Below, piece by piece: positions 1 to 10,501 of a DNA stretch of 64,000 nucleotides. Below the pieces are notes generated by a model. The model saw nothing but the letters and a program-made list of their open reading frames with translations, did no database searches and was not told the origin of the DNA. Position numbers and translations under genes: made by a program. How positions within the stretch are numbered: position 1 is the first letter of the stretch; each line of letters begins with the position of its first letter. Origin of the DNA: Pseudo-nitzschia pungens (lineage: Eukaryota; Bacillariophyta; Bacillariophyceae; Bacillariales; Bacillariaceae); NCBI GenBank assembly GCA_037355855.1, contig CM074764.1, positions 186,001 through 250,000 on the forward strand, written 5' to 3'.

Positions 1-3000
1 CCGCACCCGGCTGCTAGCTAGAATACACTCTACTGCTTGCAACTCCACCAATACTTTGCATACACTAATATTTTTGTTTTTGTATTAGCATGTTAACACC
101 GGTCAAACAATTAGATCGATCGAAACCTCTCACTAGAGACATCGAACCCTTCCATTGCTTCCTCAACCAATTCAGAGTCGTCAAGCTAGTAGTCAAATAC
201 TACACTGTTGTGTTCTGTTGGATCGAACAAAGTAATCATGGGTCCACCGGAACGGGAACCGCAGTCTCTTAGCAAACGTTTCAGTGGATCATTACGAAGT
301 TTTACGTATTTGATAACTAGAAACTCGTGCTTGTCAGCACGTTTCTCGGAGTGATAACACACACACAAATTCACACACAAGTGCATAAAAAACCTTACCA
401 CAGATGGTGCCGAAGAAGTGATCGCCGAGGCACCATGCCGCCAAAATGTAATGAAATGAAATCAAACCAGATCAAACCAGAACACATCACATCACATAAC
501 ACCAAAGTATTGTATCCCGGCAAGTCGCAATGATTCTGACGAGAGAGACACACCTCCCACTGTTGCTCGCACTGTTTGATTGATTGGAGCATTTCTATGG
601 AACCGCATATTAACCCTTCCCACGTGAACAGGTTTGTTCCCTGTGGAGATGGAAGAGCGTTGTGATTCTGCTTTCACGCACTCTGTTATTATGTGATTCA
701 ACAATCAAAGAACAACAATACTCACCGTTGTCTGGTTGAAGGTTCAGCAGCAAGCAAACACCGAACTGTCTTCCAGGTGTCGGGCTTCTCTTCATCGTTA
801 TCGTTCTCATTCTCGTTGTTGCTCACATTTATGGTCCCGAATGCTGTTTTGGCGAATGTCATTCAGGATCACAAACGAGTGACTCGCTCTCCCATCGCTC
901 GGGGGATCTAGTTGCAATCGCAATGGCGAACCTCGAGAGTGTGGCTCCCAAAAAGTGAAGGAAGGGAAATACCATAATAATTTTAGTATTACGAAGTACT
1001 ATACTAGTAATAATATATGGCACTTCTAATTATTATGCAAAGTACAAGTAGTAGTAACTTACTTCTATTAGTTTCGGATGTAGAACGAGTGATACAGTGC
1101 GATGCGTGCTTCTTTCATTATGGATCCCGGCCTGCTATGGAATATTCATATCGCGCGAGATTTTATCCGAGGAACAAATGACCGTTCATAATGTTGCTGC
1201 GAATGTCTCGAGTTCTCGACAGAGAAGCCTCTGGTCCCCATAGCGCATTGTTTTAATCGTTTTGGGTTGTTTTGTTACGCCTTTTCGGTCGAGCAGAGTG
1301 GTCGTCGAGACAAATTGGGTTAGTCTTTCTTCCAATCGACGCGCTATTGACTCTTGCCGTAAGCACGCAACCAAACAAGAAAGCAAACAATGCAAGCACG
1401 TGTAATTTCGCTGAAGCTAATCGTAACATACCGAGAACAAGAATCGCATGACGCAAACAATGTACTTCGTATATTTATGTGCGCCGTGGCTATGTTTTTA
1501 TTGGCGGTTGGAAACCACTTCACGTGAATGGATTCGTGCCGATTCTCTGCACGAATTCCATATCACAACATTCCTCCAACTTCAAAATGTCATTTTGAAG
1601 CTAGTCGTAACTCTGTAGCTCATGTCTTTGTGCGTTCCATGGACATCTTCTTATTGGCGATTGGAATCCACTCCATTTTTTAACTGGATAAAAGTAGATT
1701 CGAACCGATTCTCAACAAGCAATGACAATTCCACACATCATAATACAACATTGAAGCTAATCGTAACCCAGGTATTTTGTGTGTTCCAGTATGATGCTGA
1801 AGTTCGTATTCTGCACCACATCATCCCTACTCACTTGTGAAGCAGCTGGACGATCTTGTACGGCCCAAGGTTCCTCGGGCACATGGTTGCTAATCGTGAA
1901 AAAAAAATAGTACGTCCTTTGTGGTTTCTATTCGATAGTGGCTGGTCTTCAACCGCGACGGCATCGGTAGTTTTGCTTGAAGTAAAAGTAAGGTTACGAG
2001 TAACCTTACGAGTAACATACTTGTACTCGTACGATTAGAGATACGGAGTAAAGGTTCCTCCTACCAATAATCGTACGATTACAAATAATACGAGTAACGT
2101 ACTTGTACTCGTACGATTAGACATACCGTATGGAATACAGGTAAAAATCTTATCAATAATCGTCCCAGAAAAAGAACGAGTAAGATTACGGCCTTGAGTA
2201 AGGTTAACTTACCTGTACCGGTATTGGTATTTGTACGACTAAACTAGGTTGGGTTGTGTCAATCGAACACAAAGTTCGAAAGTGTCAATTCTAATCGTGG
2301 GATTGCACCAACGGCAATCTCCTGAGCAGCATGCGGTATCAATTTCCGTTGCGGTATGCATTAAAAACTTCTTGGTCCTAAGACATTCTTCTTCAAATCC
2401 CTGTGGGACACAATAGATCAGAAGGCTTAAAAGTAATTGTGTAAAATTTACCGTATTGTATCGCGAGAAGGAAATGTTTGTTTCGTGGATAGATGGCAGC
2501 AACAAGAGAAATAAATACGATCGGTATGGATATTTTCAATACAAGTATGCGGTACGTAACCTTACCGTACCATACTTCTTACAAGGCACTGTTAAGGTCT
2601 CCGGATAATCGTGTGTGGCATCTTCTTTTAACTTTATCGCTTGTGGGTCCTGCAGAACTTCCTATGTACTTCTATTCTACATGCATCGGCCCCTGATCGT
2701 GATGGAACGTGCGAAAGCATCTTCGTAAGAGAATGTTCGTGTCAAGTCAGGAAAGTGCCGCACTCTCAATCGGAGAAGGCCAATAATATTTGAAGACCAA
2801 ATATTGGCTCAGAGAAATTGCGCTATTACAACTCCGACTACGGTCATTTGGATAGAAGAACTATTGTTTTCATGATTAAGGTTACTTAAGAAATTGAGGA
2901 AATAGCTATTATTTTTATTAGAAAGCTCCGTTTAGCAAACACTCACTGTGATTGTACGGTATCGGTACATGTGTGCCTCAGATTTTCGATAGTACACACG

Positions 3001-3883
3001 ACCAAATAATGTTGATAAGGAGCACGATACTGCATACCGAATAATCTTGCGCCATGATAGATGAATTTAAAAAAAAGTGCTAAGTGCCCATCCGAGAGTA
3101 ATTAAGACCTTACTTCCTTGTACGACCAAGGGGCTGGTTGTTATGTACTTCGTAAATACTTTTCGATATTATTCTCGTTTTTTTTGTCTAATCGAATTTC
3201 CAGCTCATCATACACGTACTTGTACGAGAAATTACCAGTAACCTTACCAGTGCCAGTACCAAAAATACTACTACGTATTACTTAGAAATTGAAAATACTG
3301 TATTCAGAAAGAAAAAAAAATCAATGAAAATTCATAATACGACTTGCTTGTAACAGTACGGTACAGTGATGCGGTAACAATAATCACCCGTCAAACCGCA
3401 AGGCAGAATTGACCCCCATCCGTTTTTCCGTGAGAGTTCATTCTTCGCTTCGGATTGCACTTGAACAATAAACAACAACATTAGTGAAGCACAAGGCGCA
3501 ATCGCTACACGACATCACTTTTTTCGCTTCGTGTGCAGAAGAACGAGGACAGGAAACAACGAAAGGCAACGTACTTCCGTTATTGCAGGATAGCTTGGCT
3601 CCCAACAATACCAAACAATACCAAACAATACCGGTACTGACAATTATTGGTTTGCTTTCTGAGAGAAGACACGTTCCACCCTTCCAAGCACGAACCCACA
3701 GAACGAACCGCATCGCATCAGATCGCATCAGATCGCATGGCATCACACAAGATCGCATCAGATCGCATAACATCACATAGCATCACACATAACGTCACAT
3801 ACCGGTACCACAATATAACATCACATAACGCAACACCTCACACCACACCACACCACACCACAGAGCAGCAGAGTACCACCACT
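1..3883. other. Gene-poor spacer with dispersed GTAAGGTTAC-type motifs
   Basis: No reading frame here is long or has recognisable protein character. The stretch holds many short copies and half-copies of a GTAAGGTTAC / GTAACCTTAC word mixed with GTACTTGTACTCGTACG-like runs (for example 1985-2120, 2190-2230, 3210-3260). It also has an imperfect direct repeat at 1412-1752. The last 180 bases before the next gene (about 3710-3790) are a degenerate array of GCATCAGATC-like words, a common type of upstream simple repeat in this window. Confidence 0.6.
1412..1766. repeat. Imperfect direct repeat, two units of about 160-180 bp
   Basis: Unit one starts at 1412 with GAAGCTAATCGTAAC and unit two at 1595 with GAAGCTAGTCGTAAC; a third start of the same word is at 1752. 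Inside both units a TTATTGGCGGTTGGAA-like word is followed by GATTCG..CCGATTCTC and by a CACAACATT-like word in the same order. Divergence is high, so the duplication is old. Confidence 0.6.
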
Positions 3884-5053
3884 ATGATCGGTCTCTTTGT
3901 CTCCACCCCAGAACAACCATTGTACATTCACAGCGAGAACATGGGAGTGCAATCAACAGGAATGGCATCAGTCTCAGTCTCAGTGTCGGTGACAGCAACC
4001 TCATCGGCAACCCCAACCATGGAATGCTCCCCGTCTACCGTGATATCGAAACAAGAGGAAGAACTGAAACGAAAACGACGATTGCTGCTGCAGCAGTCCG
4101 CCCTCTCCTCTTCCAAACGGCTCCGGCTGATCCAGCAACAGCAAAATCAGAAGCAACAGCAACAGCGCCCCGCTACCGTTTCCTTTTGCACGGCAGCGAA
4201 CGAGACGATCCCCGTCCAATCCCACCGAGACTACAGCGACGAGGAGCACGCCTCGTACTACTTTCGAAAATACGAGTACCGGGCCATCAAGCGGGACATC
4301 AAGCGAACGATCTGGTTTGTCCGGTCTCCCAACGACAGCGAGCAGGGACTCTCCTCGTCTTCTTCCTCCTCCTCGTTTTCTTCGGTCGACGATTCGCTGG
4401 CTTCTAGTTTCTCGGCGCTCACCACCCCGGAGGAGGAGCACTGCATCCGAGGACTGGAAGGCTACCTGGAACCCGCCGTCAAGGACTTCAAGAGAAAGGT
4501 CCAGGAGCGATCCAAATCGGCCGTGTTCGCCTTTCAGGCGCAACTGCAAAGGCGGCGGCGACAACGACGGGCACTGGCGGCGCTTCGGAACGAAAGCGCG
4601 GCAGCAACAGGAGCAGCAGCAACACATCTCGAAGAAAACGAACTCGAGAACGAGAACGAGAACGAGGAGGACGCCGCCGTTGCCATTGCCAAGCTCTACA
4701 GGCAGCACACCCTGGATTCCGAGCGCATCGCGAGGCGATGGGGGCACTTTGATGCGCTCGATGCCAGAGACTGCAACAACAGCGAGAACCAAGGCAACGG
4801 TGACCAAGACCATGGCAATGGCAATTGCAATGGCGAGATCGTGCTCGCCATTACCGATGACGCCGACGAGAGCGGCTCGCTGAGCAGCGTGAGCTGCGAA
4901 ACCAACGAGGAGGAGCTAGAGGCAGAAGACGATGAAGACGAAGAAGAACCAGAATCAGAATCAGAATCATCATCGGAATCTGATGTTGGGAGGCCAGTTT
5001 CGCACGAATGGGTCGGGGACTTTGATTCGCTTCCCAACGTTCTCTGTTTTTGA
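3884..5053 (+). CDS. Charged protein with YYFRKYEY and CIRGLE motifs, family probably stramenopile-specific; function unknown
   Basis: The 389-residue product starts at the ATG at 3884. The frame is open further upstream, but that part translates the GCATC simple repeat and is unlikely to be coding. About residues 118-147 contain an aromatic-basic segment with YYFRKYEYRAIKRDI. Around residue 186 lies CIRGLEGYLEPAVK, followed by a basic helix (KDFKRKVQERSK, then QRRRRQRRALAAL). The C-terminal third is very acidic (Glu/Asp/Ser runs) and ends in HEWVGDFDSLPNVLCF. The pairing of a Y/W-rich segment with a downstream RGLE motif matches, from memory, a family of short diatom proteins without known role. 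Poly-Ser and poly-Gln tracts are also present. The C-terminal motif recurs in a decayed copy at 5490-5552, which supports its being real coding sequence. No enzymatic domain is visible, so I assign no function. Confidence 0.75.
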   Translation: MIGLFVSTPEQPLYIHSENMGVQSTGMASVSVSVSVTATSSATPTMECSPSTVISKQEEELKRKRRLLLQQSALSSSKRLRLIQQQQNQKQQQQRPATVSFCTAANETIPVQSHRDYSDEEHASYYFRKYEYRAIKRDIKRTIWFVRSPNDSEQGLSSSSSSSSFSSVDDSLASSFSALTTPEEEHCIRGLEGYLEPAVKDFKRKVQERSKSAVFAFQAQLQRRRRQRRALAALRNESAAATGAAATHLEENELENENENEEDAAVAIAKLYRQHTLDSERIARRWGHFDALDARDCNNSENQGNGDQDHGNGNCNGEIVLAITDDADESGSLSSVSCETNEEELEAEDDEDEEEPESESESSSESDVGRPVSHEWVGDFDSLPNVLCF

Positions 5054-6273
5054 GATTGATCGATCCATGAATCATCATGCATTCATTCAATCAGTCAGAA
5101 TCCATCGAGAAAGAAAACTATAGAATACAATACCATAGAATGCAGAGCAATTAATTACAATACAATAAGCACATCGGTTTTGGGATCTATCTATTTCTAT
5201 TCAATGCCTGTACGAAATCAACGATCTAGCTAGTGTGATAGTGATAGGAATAGTAGTTGTTGCTGTTGCGGTCGATGCTGTCGACGTTTTGGCCCTTCGA
5301 TGCTCTGCCCAGGGCCATCTTTTATGAGAACGACGCAACAGAGGTCTCGGGTTCGCAAGTGCCCTTTTGCGCAATCGTTCCAGCCGACTACTGATGAGTT
5401 GTGCTGCAGTACGTAGAGTAGTAGTAGTTTTGTACCACCATCAGTACTACCATGGCCTTTCTCAAAAAGCAGAATTGAACTCAGAGACAATGCTAGAGCC
5501 TTACCAATGGGTTGGGGACTTTGATTTGCTGTACAATCTTTTGTGCCTTTGATGAATGCACCGAAAAAAATATCCCAGAACTCCACCAAGCCATGGAATA
5601 CAACAAGAAGCCAGTTGGTTTGTCGGGGCCTTGGTTGTTCTGCCCAACACCATATTCATTGGATAGCAATGCAACAAGGGTCGAGGGTCCGCGATACACC
5701 GCCCTGTTCACAAAAACGACCCAGATTGGACCAAAGTCGTTGTGTTTTCTTGTTGTAGTTGTGAAAACCTCTTTTTTTTAAAAAAAAAATGAAACGGAGC
5801 AAAAAGGATTGAGTCGGTGCACAGTGGTGGTTATTACACAAACTTTCCCGTCAGTACTAGGGTTGTGGTGGTAGTAGTAATTAGGAGTAGTGATGCCAAC
5901 AAGGCCTAGTAGGTTTCTCTCTCTCTAATGTCCTTTGCGTTAGAGAACCACGAAACATATTATTATTTTCTATCCCGTCTCTTCCAAATGTTCAATTCAA
6001 GAATCTATCCGTCCGTGCGCAAAACTATTTTGAGTCTACAATTTGCCAGCTGTACAAACTTTCCAGTTAAAATAATGTTACAATAATTGTAGTATTAGTT
6101 ATTAGTAACAGTAGTTGCGAAAAGCAGTACCATGCCACCCGCATGATCTTAGATAGTGCCAAAAAAAATAACCCATAGAAACCATACAATCGGGTACTAG
6201 TCCTGTAGGCACACCACTCCCAGTGCAAAATACTTGCAATGCATGTCGGTCGTTTTCACCGTTGCCGACTGCA
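5054..6273. other. Spacer with old duplicated debris
   Basis: Apart from the gene fragment at 5490-5552 I see no gene. Segments near 5300-5350 and 5630-5695 look like diverged copies of each other (CTGCCCA..CAACA(G)AGGTC..GGGT(T/C)CGC in the same order). This suggests an old local duplication of roughly 330 bp. Short A and TAGTA runs fill the remainder. Confidence 0.45.
5490..5552 (+). pseudogene. Decayed copy of the 3' end of the 3884-5053 gene
   Basis: This stretch encodes LEPYQWVGDFDLLYNLLCL followed by a stop. It matches the last residues of the gene at 3884-5053 (HEWVGDFDSLPNVLCF) in order, spacing and stop position. At DNA level both contain AATGGGT(C/T)GGGGACTTTGATT. Upstream of it no RGLE or YYFRKYEY segment can be found in any frame, so only the last exon-sized piece survives. 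It could instead be the C-terminal exon of a second, otherwise unrecognised gene. Confidence 0.55.
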
Positions 6274-7605
6274 TTACATCCCACCCGACTCTTCCTCTTC
6301 TTCTTCTTCCTCCGCGGGATAGGGCATGTGATTGTAATGGAAAGGATGGTCCATGCCGTGAGCATAATCATCCATGCCGTGAGCATAATCGTCCATGCTG
6401 TAATAATCGTCCATGTGGTAGTAATCGTCGTGATATCCGTAGAAGCGGTCGAGGCAAACGATGAAGTCGCTCCATCCCGTCGTGGTGCTCCAATCACCTG
6501 TGTAGTTCTGGAGGGCCCCAAAGGCATCCATCTGCTTTACGGTTCCATCGTAGATTGCGGCCAAGAGCCCACCGAGCTCCGGATCGCTTTGCCACTCGTC
6601 CATGTGATCGGACAAATCGTACCCCGTGGTGGAGCCAAAACAGTCCTCTAACACTGTGAGCGTGTTGCGGCACGTGTCCAGGATCTGGCACTGAACGTTT
6701 TGGTGCTCATCGTACGGTCTAGAGTACTCGCAATTATCGTAGTACATCGTCCAATAGTCCAATTCACAAGTCAGGATGGCAACGACATCCAGGCCACCTT
6801 CAATGGTATCCGCAAAGGCATCAACGCAACCACCAGTGAGCTCCAACTCCTCCTGCATGTAACAAAAGTCATCAGTGAGCCACCCCACGTAATTCAACAC
6901 GCATTGCTGGATCTTGGACCACACCCACTCGCTCACGTTGTTGAGTTCCGGATACATATCCAGGGCTTCGAGGATGTCCGCGGGGGAGATGCTGCCGCTG
7001 TAGATGTCGGACCAAATGTCGGGAACGTTCATCTGCGCTTGCACAATCTCCGTCAGATTCACCAAAGAGTTGGAGTTGTTGGAGTTGTATCCGTCCGACA
7101 CGTAGTAGTCCGGGCAATAGTCGAAACTGTTGGCAATGCTCTGGCATTCCTCATAGGCTATGCACGTCGAGTTGTAGAAATCATCGTTACCATAGCACGC
7201 TTTGTTGTACACCTCCCAAAAGTCCACGGTGCAATTCAACAGGGACTCGCCATCCAAACCCACCGCATCGGCAAAGGCGTAAACACAACCGGGCATGTTC
7301 TCGGCCATGTAATCAAAGTAGCAGTACGAATAGTCGTCGTCGTAGTAATAGTCATCGCTGTAGTAGTCGTCGTAGAAGGGAAAGTCGTCACTGTAGTACA
7401 AATTCTCAAAGCACATCCAGGTTTCGTCCGCCAACTCAAAGAGCTCGTTGCAAACGAGAGGTTCGTAGTATTCGAGGTAAAAGCAGACGGGGTACCTGTG
7501 CCAGAGCGCTTTCTCGATGCTCTCTGTACAGTCTAGGGCGTTGGCGACGTTCAGGTCAATGTACGTCTGATTGACAAAGGTCATGGAGACACTCTGCGGT
7601 GCCAT
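6274..7605 (-). CDS. Tyr/Asp-rich, Cys-rich C-terminal part of a cingulin/silaffin-like secreted protein
   Basis: This is the downstream reading frame (443 codons) of the gene whose N-terminal half lies at 7556-8176. It contains two copies of a Cys-rich module. Module one includes GCVYAFADAVGLDGESLLNC and a later CxxYEEC; module two includes GCVDAFADTIEGGLDVVAIL and a later CQILDTC. Tyr/Asp-dense blocks separate or follow them: one before the first module (YYSDDFPFYDDYYSDDYYYD) and one near the C terminus with repeated MDDYAHG units. The protein ends in a Glu run. Several NxT/NxS sites fit a secreted glycoprotein. The acidic, aromatic character following a Lys-rich domain recalls the alternating K-rich and Y/W-rich layout of cingulins, diatom girdle-band silica proteins. 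No sequence homologue can be asserted from reading alone. An in-frame stop sits directly before its first ATG, so it probably does not start independently. Confidence 0.65.
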   Translation of the reverse strand: MAPQSVSMTFVNQTYIDLNVANALDCTESIEKALWHRYPVCFYLEYYEPLVCNELFELADETWMCFENLYYSDDFPFYDDYYSDDYYYDDDYSYCYFDYMAENMPGCVYAFADAVGLDGESLLNCTVDFWEVYNKACYGNDDFYNSTCIAYEECQSIANSFDYCPDYYVSDGYNSNNSNSLVNLTEIVQAQMNVPDIWSDIYSGSISPADILEALDMYPELNNVSEWVWSKIQQCVLNYVGWLTDDFCYMQEELELTGGCVDAFADTIEGGLDVVAILTCELDYWTMYYDNCEYSRPYDEHQNVQCQILDTCRNTLTVLEDCFGSTTGYDLSDHMDEWQSDPELGGLLAAIYDGTVKQMDAFGALQNYTGDWSTTTGWSDFIVCLDRFYGYHDDYYHMDDYYSMDDYAHGMDDYAHGMDHPFHYNHMPYPAEEEEEEEESGGM

Positions 7606-8176
7606 TCACGACCGGAATCCAATCAAACGGACAGGAATCCTCTTCGAAATAGTCGTCGTTGATGGGAGGGTAGTAGGGCTCAGCGGGAGCCAAGGTGGGA
7701 CTGCTTTCCTCGTCCTCGTCGTGTGCGTGCGTATCGAAATAGTCCTTCTTCGAAAGCTTGGACTCCTTGTCGACCTTTGCGTCCTTCGCAAACTTGGGCA
7801 ACTTGTCAAAGTGGAGCTTTTTCGTGGTCTTTCCCAGCTTCGTGCTCTTTTCCAGCTTTGTGGCCTTTTCGGCCTTTTCTTTCTTGTCGGCCTTGTCCTT
7901 CTTTTCCGCCTTGTATTTCTTGTCCGCCTTGGCAGTCAGCTCGTGCCACCAAGGTTCTTCCGTGTCGTTGGTGGATGGGTTGGTGATTGGTGGTGCGGGG
8001 TAGTCCTCGTCCAGGTTGCGGTGGCGGACACTTTTTCGATCGCCATAGCGTTCCTTTCCGGTGAAAAAATCCGAAGCGACAATAACAACAACGCAACGGG
8101 ACATGAGCACCAGTACCAAGAGTGATCGCAAACACACACACAACCACAGACAATTGCGTTCCGAGCTGGTTAGCAT
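7556..8176 (-). CDS. Signal peptide, RXL site and Lys-rich domain of a cingulin/silaffin-like protein (N-terminal part)
   Basis: The start is taken at 8176 because a strong hydrophobic segment follows immediately (LWLCVCLRSLLVLVLM, then CVVVIVA). This is consistent with a signal peptide or signal anchor. About 20 residues later comes RHRNLDEDYPAPP. RNL fits the RXL processing site known from silaffin and cingulin precursors, and would release a mature chain starting DEDYP. The next 65 residues are a Lys-rich block built on KADKK, KAEKK and KLEKS units, spaced like the lysines that carry polyamines in silaffins. The frame then runs through an acidic Pro/Tyr segment to CPFDWIPVVNG and stops at 7556, overlapping the downstream frame by 50 bases. 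The two frames are offset by one base. A 46-base GT...AG stretch in the overlap would restore the frame if it were an intron, but an indel or a real mutation is equally possible. Confidence 0.65.
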   Translation of the reverse strand: MLTSSERNCLWLCVCLRSLLVLVLMSRCVVVIVASDFFTGKERYGDRKSVRHRNLDEDYPAPPITNPSTNDTEEPWWHELTAKADKKYKAEKKDKADKKEKAEKATKLEKSTKLGKTTKKLHFDKLPKFAKDAKVDKESKLSKKDYFDTHAHDEDEESSPTLAPAEPYYPPINDDYFEEDSCPFDWIPVVNGTAECLHDLCQSDVH

Positions 8177-10501
8177 TGTTTTGACCTTCGTACCGTTGCA
8201 AGGGTCAGGGTCACGGAGGACGCCATTGCCAACACGAGATATCCACAACTGCTCGAAAAGAGTTTCATCGTTTTGTTTCGTGAAAATGTCAAAAAATCTC
8301 GGAATCCGTTAGGTTTGCGTTTCAAGCCTCTTGCTCTCGCGATTTATGAGATCAATCCCAATGGATCCTCGAAACCAAGTTTACGATCCGGACTCGATGA
8401 ATCGATTGAAAGAAAGAAAGAAAGAACGAACGAATGCAATGCAATGCGACAGTGATTCGCTTGGGATATGCCCACGCGTGGTAGTCATCTGTTGCACGAT
8501 TGATTGGATCGGTGGTAGTAGGGAGGGCTCAATTGTCGCGCCGCCGTGTCGATTGGTCTTGCTTTGGTGCAATAGGCCAGCACCGTGTGGGATCTGTTAG
8601 TTCCGGGGCCGGATCTCCGAGGCACGAAACGATACGATGTGATACAACGCGATAAGATACGAAACTCCTACGTCTGCAAGTCCCATCGACCCCGGGGAGA
8701 GGAGATTCCGTCCCTCTGTCGACGTCCGTCCGAGTCAGGTTTATTCCTTCGATTCATATACAGTATGTGTTGTTTCTTTTGCGTGTGTTGGGGGAGGACA
8801 TTACACATGTTGTGGTTCGCTACAACGAGTGAGTACTGGCATGTTGGTGGATTTTATACTGCCTTTCCACGATGAAACTCCGCGGCGAATTGAAAGTGAT
8901 ATGCCATCTCGAGACGTTTGTTGCGTTGCGTTGCGTTGCCTTCCGTTGCCTGACAAAATCCACGATGCATCGAATGGTTTGGAAGATGCTATCAATCAAC
9001 GGTTGGCATTCATGAAGGAACAAGTGCATTCATGAAGGAATGCAGCGGCAATCCAGAAGGATGGAGTATCATGTGCCGCGTCGGCACCTCAGGTCGGAGC
9101 GTTTCGGGACTTCTTATTCTCGCTTCAGCCGAACCGCAACAGACTCGGAGTAGAATGAATAATCGTCACAGTGGAGCATTCCCGTCTCCACGTTTGTTGC
9201 GGAGTGGAGGAATCGAATGGACGGATTTCTCCCTTGCTGTTCGTGGAATCACTCATCGAGCGAAACATGCCTTCCGTTGCGGTTCTTTTTGGATTGACTC
9301 ATGACCAAAACAACATTGATGTTCGTTGCCTGTTGATTCACATAATATTCGCTCGTCTTCAACTCTGGAACTGTATCCTCCAAGTAACACCTCATTCTAC
9401 TTCATTTTCCTTGCTATCACGTTACGCTAGTGAGATTTCAAAGTGGTGCTCTTCAACAAACCAACACGCCTAGATTTTCTTGGAAACAGCGAGAACCGTC
9501 TCCAACTGAATGAATGAATGAATGAATGAATGCATGGATGCATGAAAGAATCAATCGTCAGAAGGGGCGTTGATCTTTCCATGGATACGGTACTTGTAAC
9601 GCACAACGGATCCCATACCGTGCCGCACGCAAGCCTCGTATTCCAGGTACAATGTAGGAAGGCTTTTTTTCATCAGTAAGGTTACCTGCTTTTTTTCTCG
9701 GTACAGGTAACCACTTCAGACGTGCTTGTTTCAACGTAAAAATTGCCAGTCATGCACGTGATGTATTCGTGGAAGAATATCCAGTGTTTGATCACGCCAA
9801 ACAAAGATAAGGTTAACCTTACTTCGTACGAAGTATTTTCAAAACCTTACCGTAAGGTTACCGAACTTCGGTTCGTATTCGTACAAGACTAAGTTGTACT
9901 TGGACATGTACCTGTACTCGTACTGTACCTGTTTGCCTAACCGTAAGGTTACCGTATGATAACTTCGAACTGGTTGTTGCTGTGTCTCGGTCAAAAGGAA
10001 CAGATCACGTCCCATGTCCAATGCAATGCAAAATGCAACAGGGAGTTGTGGCTGAATTACGAGTGAATTACTACAAAACCGAATGAACGTTGGTGGACAC
10101 CTACCACGTTGGAATATCGTCTTCTGGATTCTGTCATTTCATCTGGCAGTCGGGGTTCATTCATTGGTTGGTGCGAAACAAACAAAAAATACTTTCAACT
10201 CTTACGGAACTTTGGTTCGTACAAGACTTGTTGGAACTATCGGCATTCGTAATCGGAAATCGGTAAAAGTACCGTAACCTTACTCGTTTGTTGCTTGTCG
10301 TCTCCGTCGAAAGGAACAAACAACAAAATAATGCAACAGAGAGTTTTGTGTCCGAACTACAATTACTGACCATTTCATTTCCTCTCATAATTCTAATCTC
10401 AAAAACAAAAAGAATTACAAAGACTCGAGCAAAAATACGAGTAAAAACCATTACATCATATCATATCTACACCTACACCATCATCAAAAGAAACAAGAAC
10501 A
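8177..10501. other. Spacer with simple repeats and dispersed motif
   Basis: No supported gene. Visible are a (GTTGC)n run near 8923-8942, a (GAAT)n run at 9507-9530 and several GTAAGGTTAC-type words (9680-9710, 9810-9860, 9945-9955, 10270). From about 10170 to 10500 the sequence is homologous to 47430-47812, the 5' flank of the intact DUF4116 gene; shared words include TTACGGAACTTTGGT, GAGAGTTTTGTGTCCGAACT and CACTTCCTCTCATAATTC-like. Confidence 0.55.

Noticed and set aside
6223..7536. Plus-strand frames opposite the cingulin-like gene
   Set aside because: Val/Ile-rich antisense translation of Asp/Tyr codons; no start context or motif.
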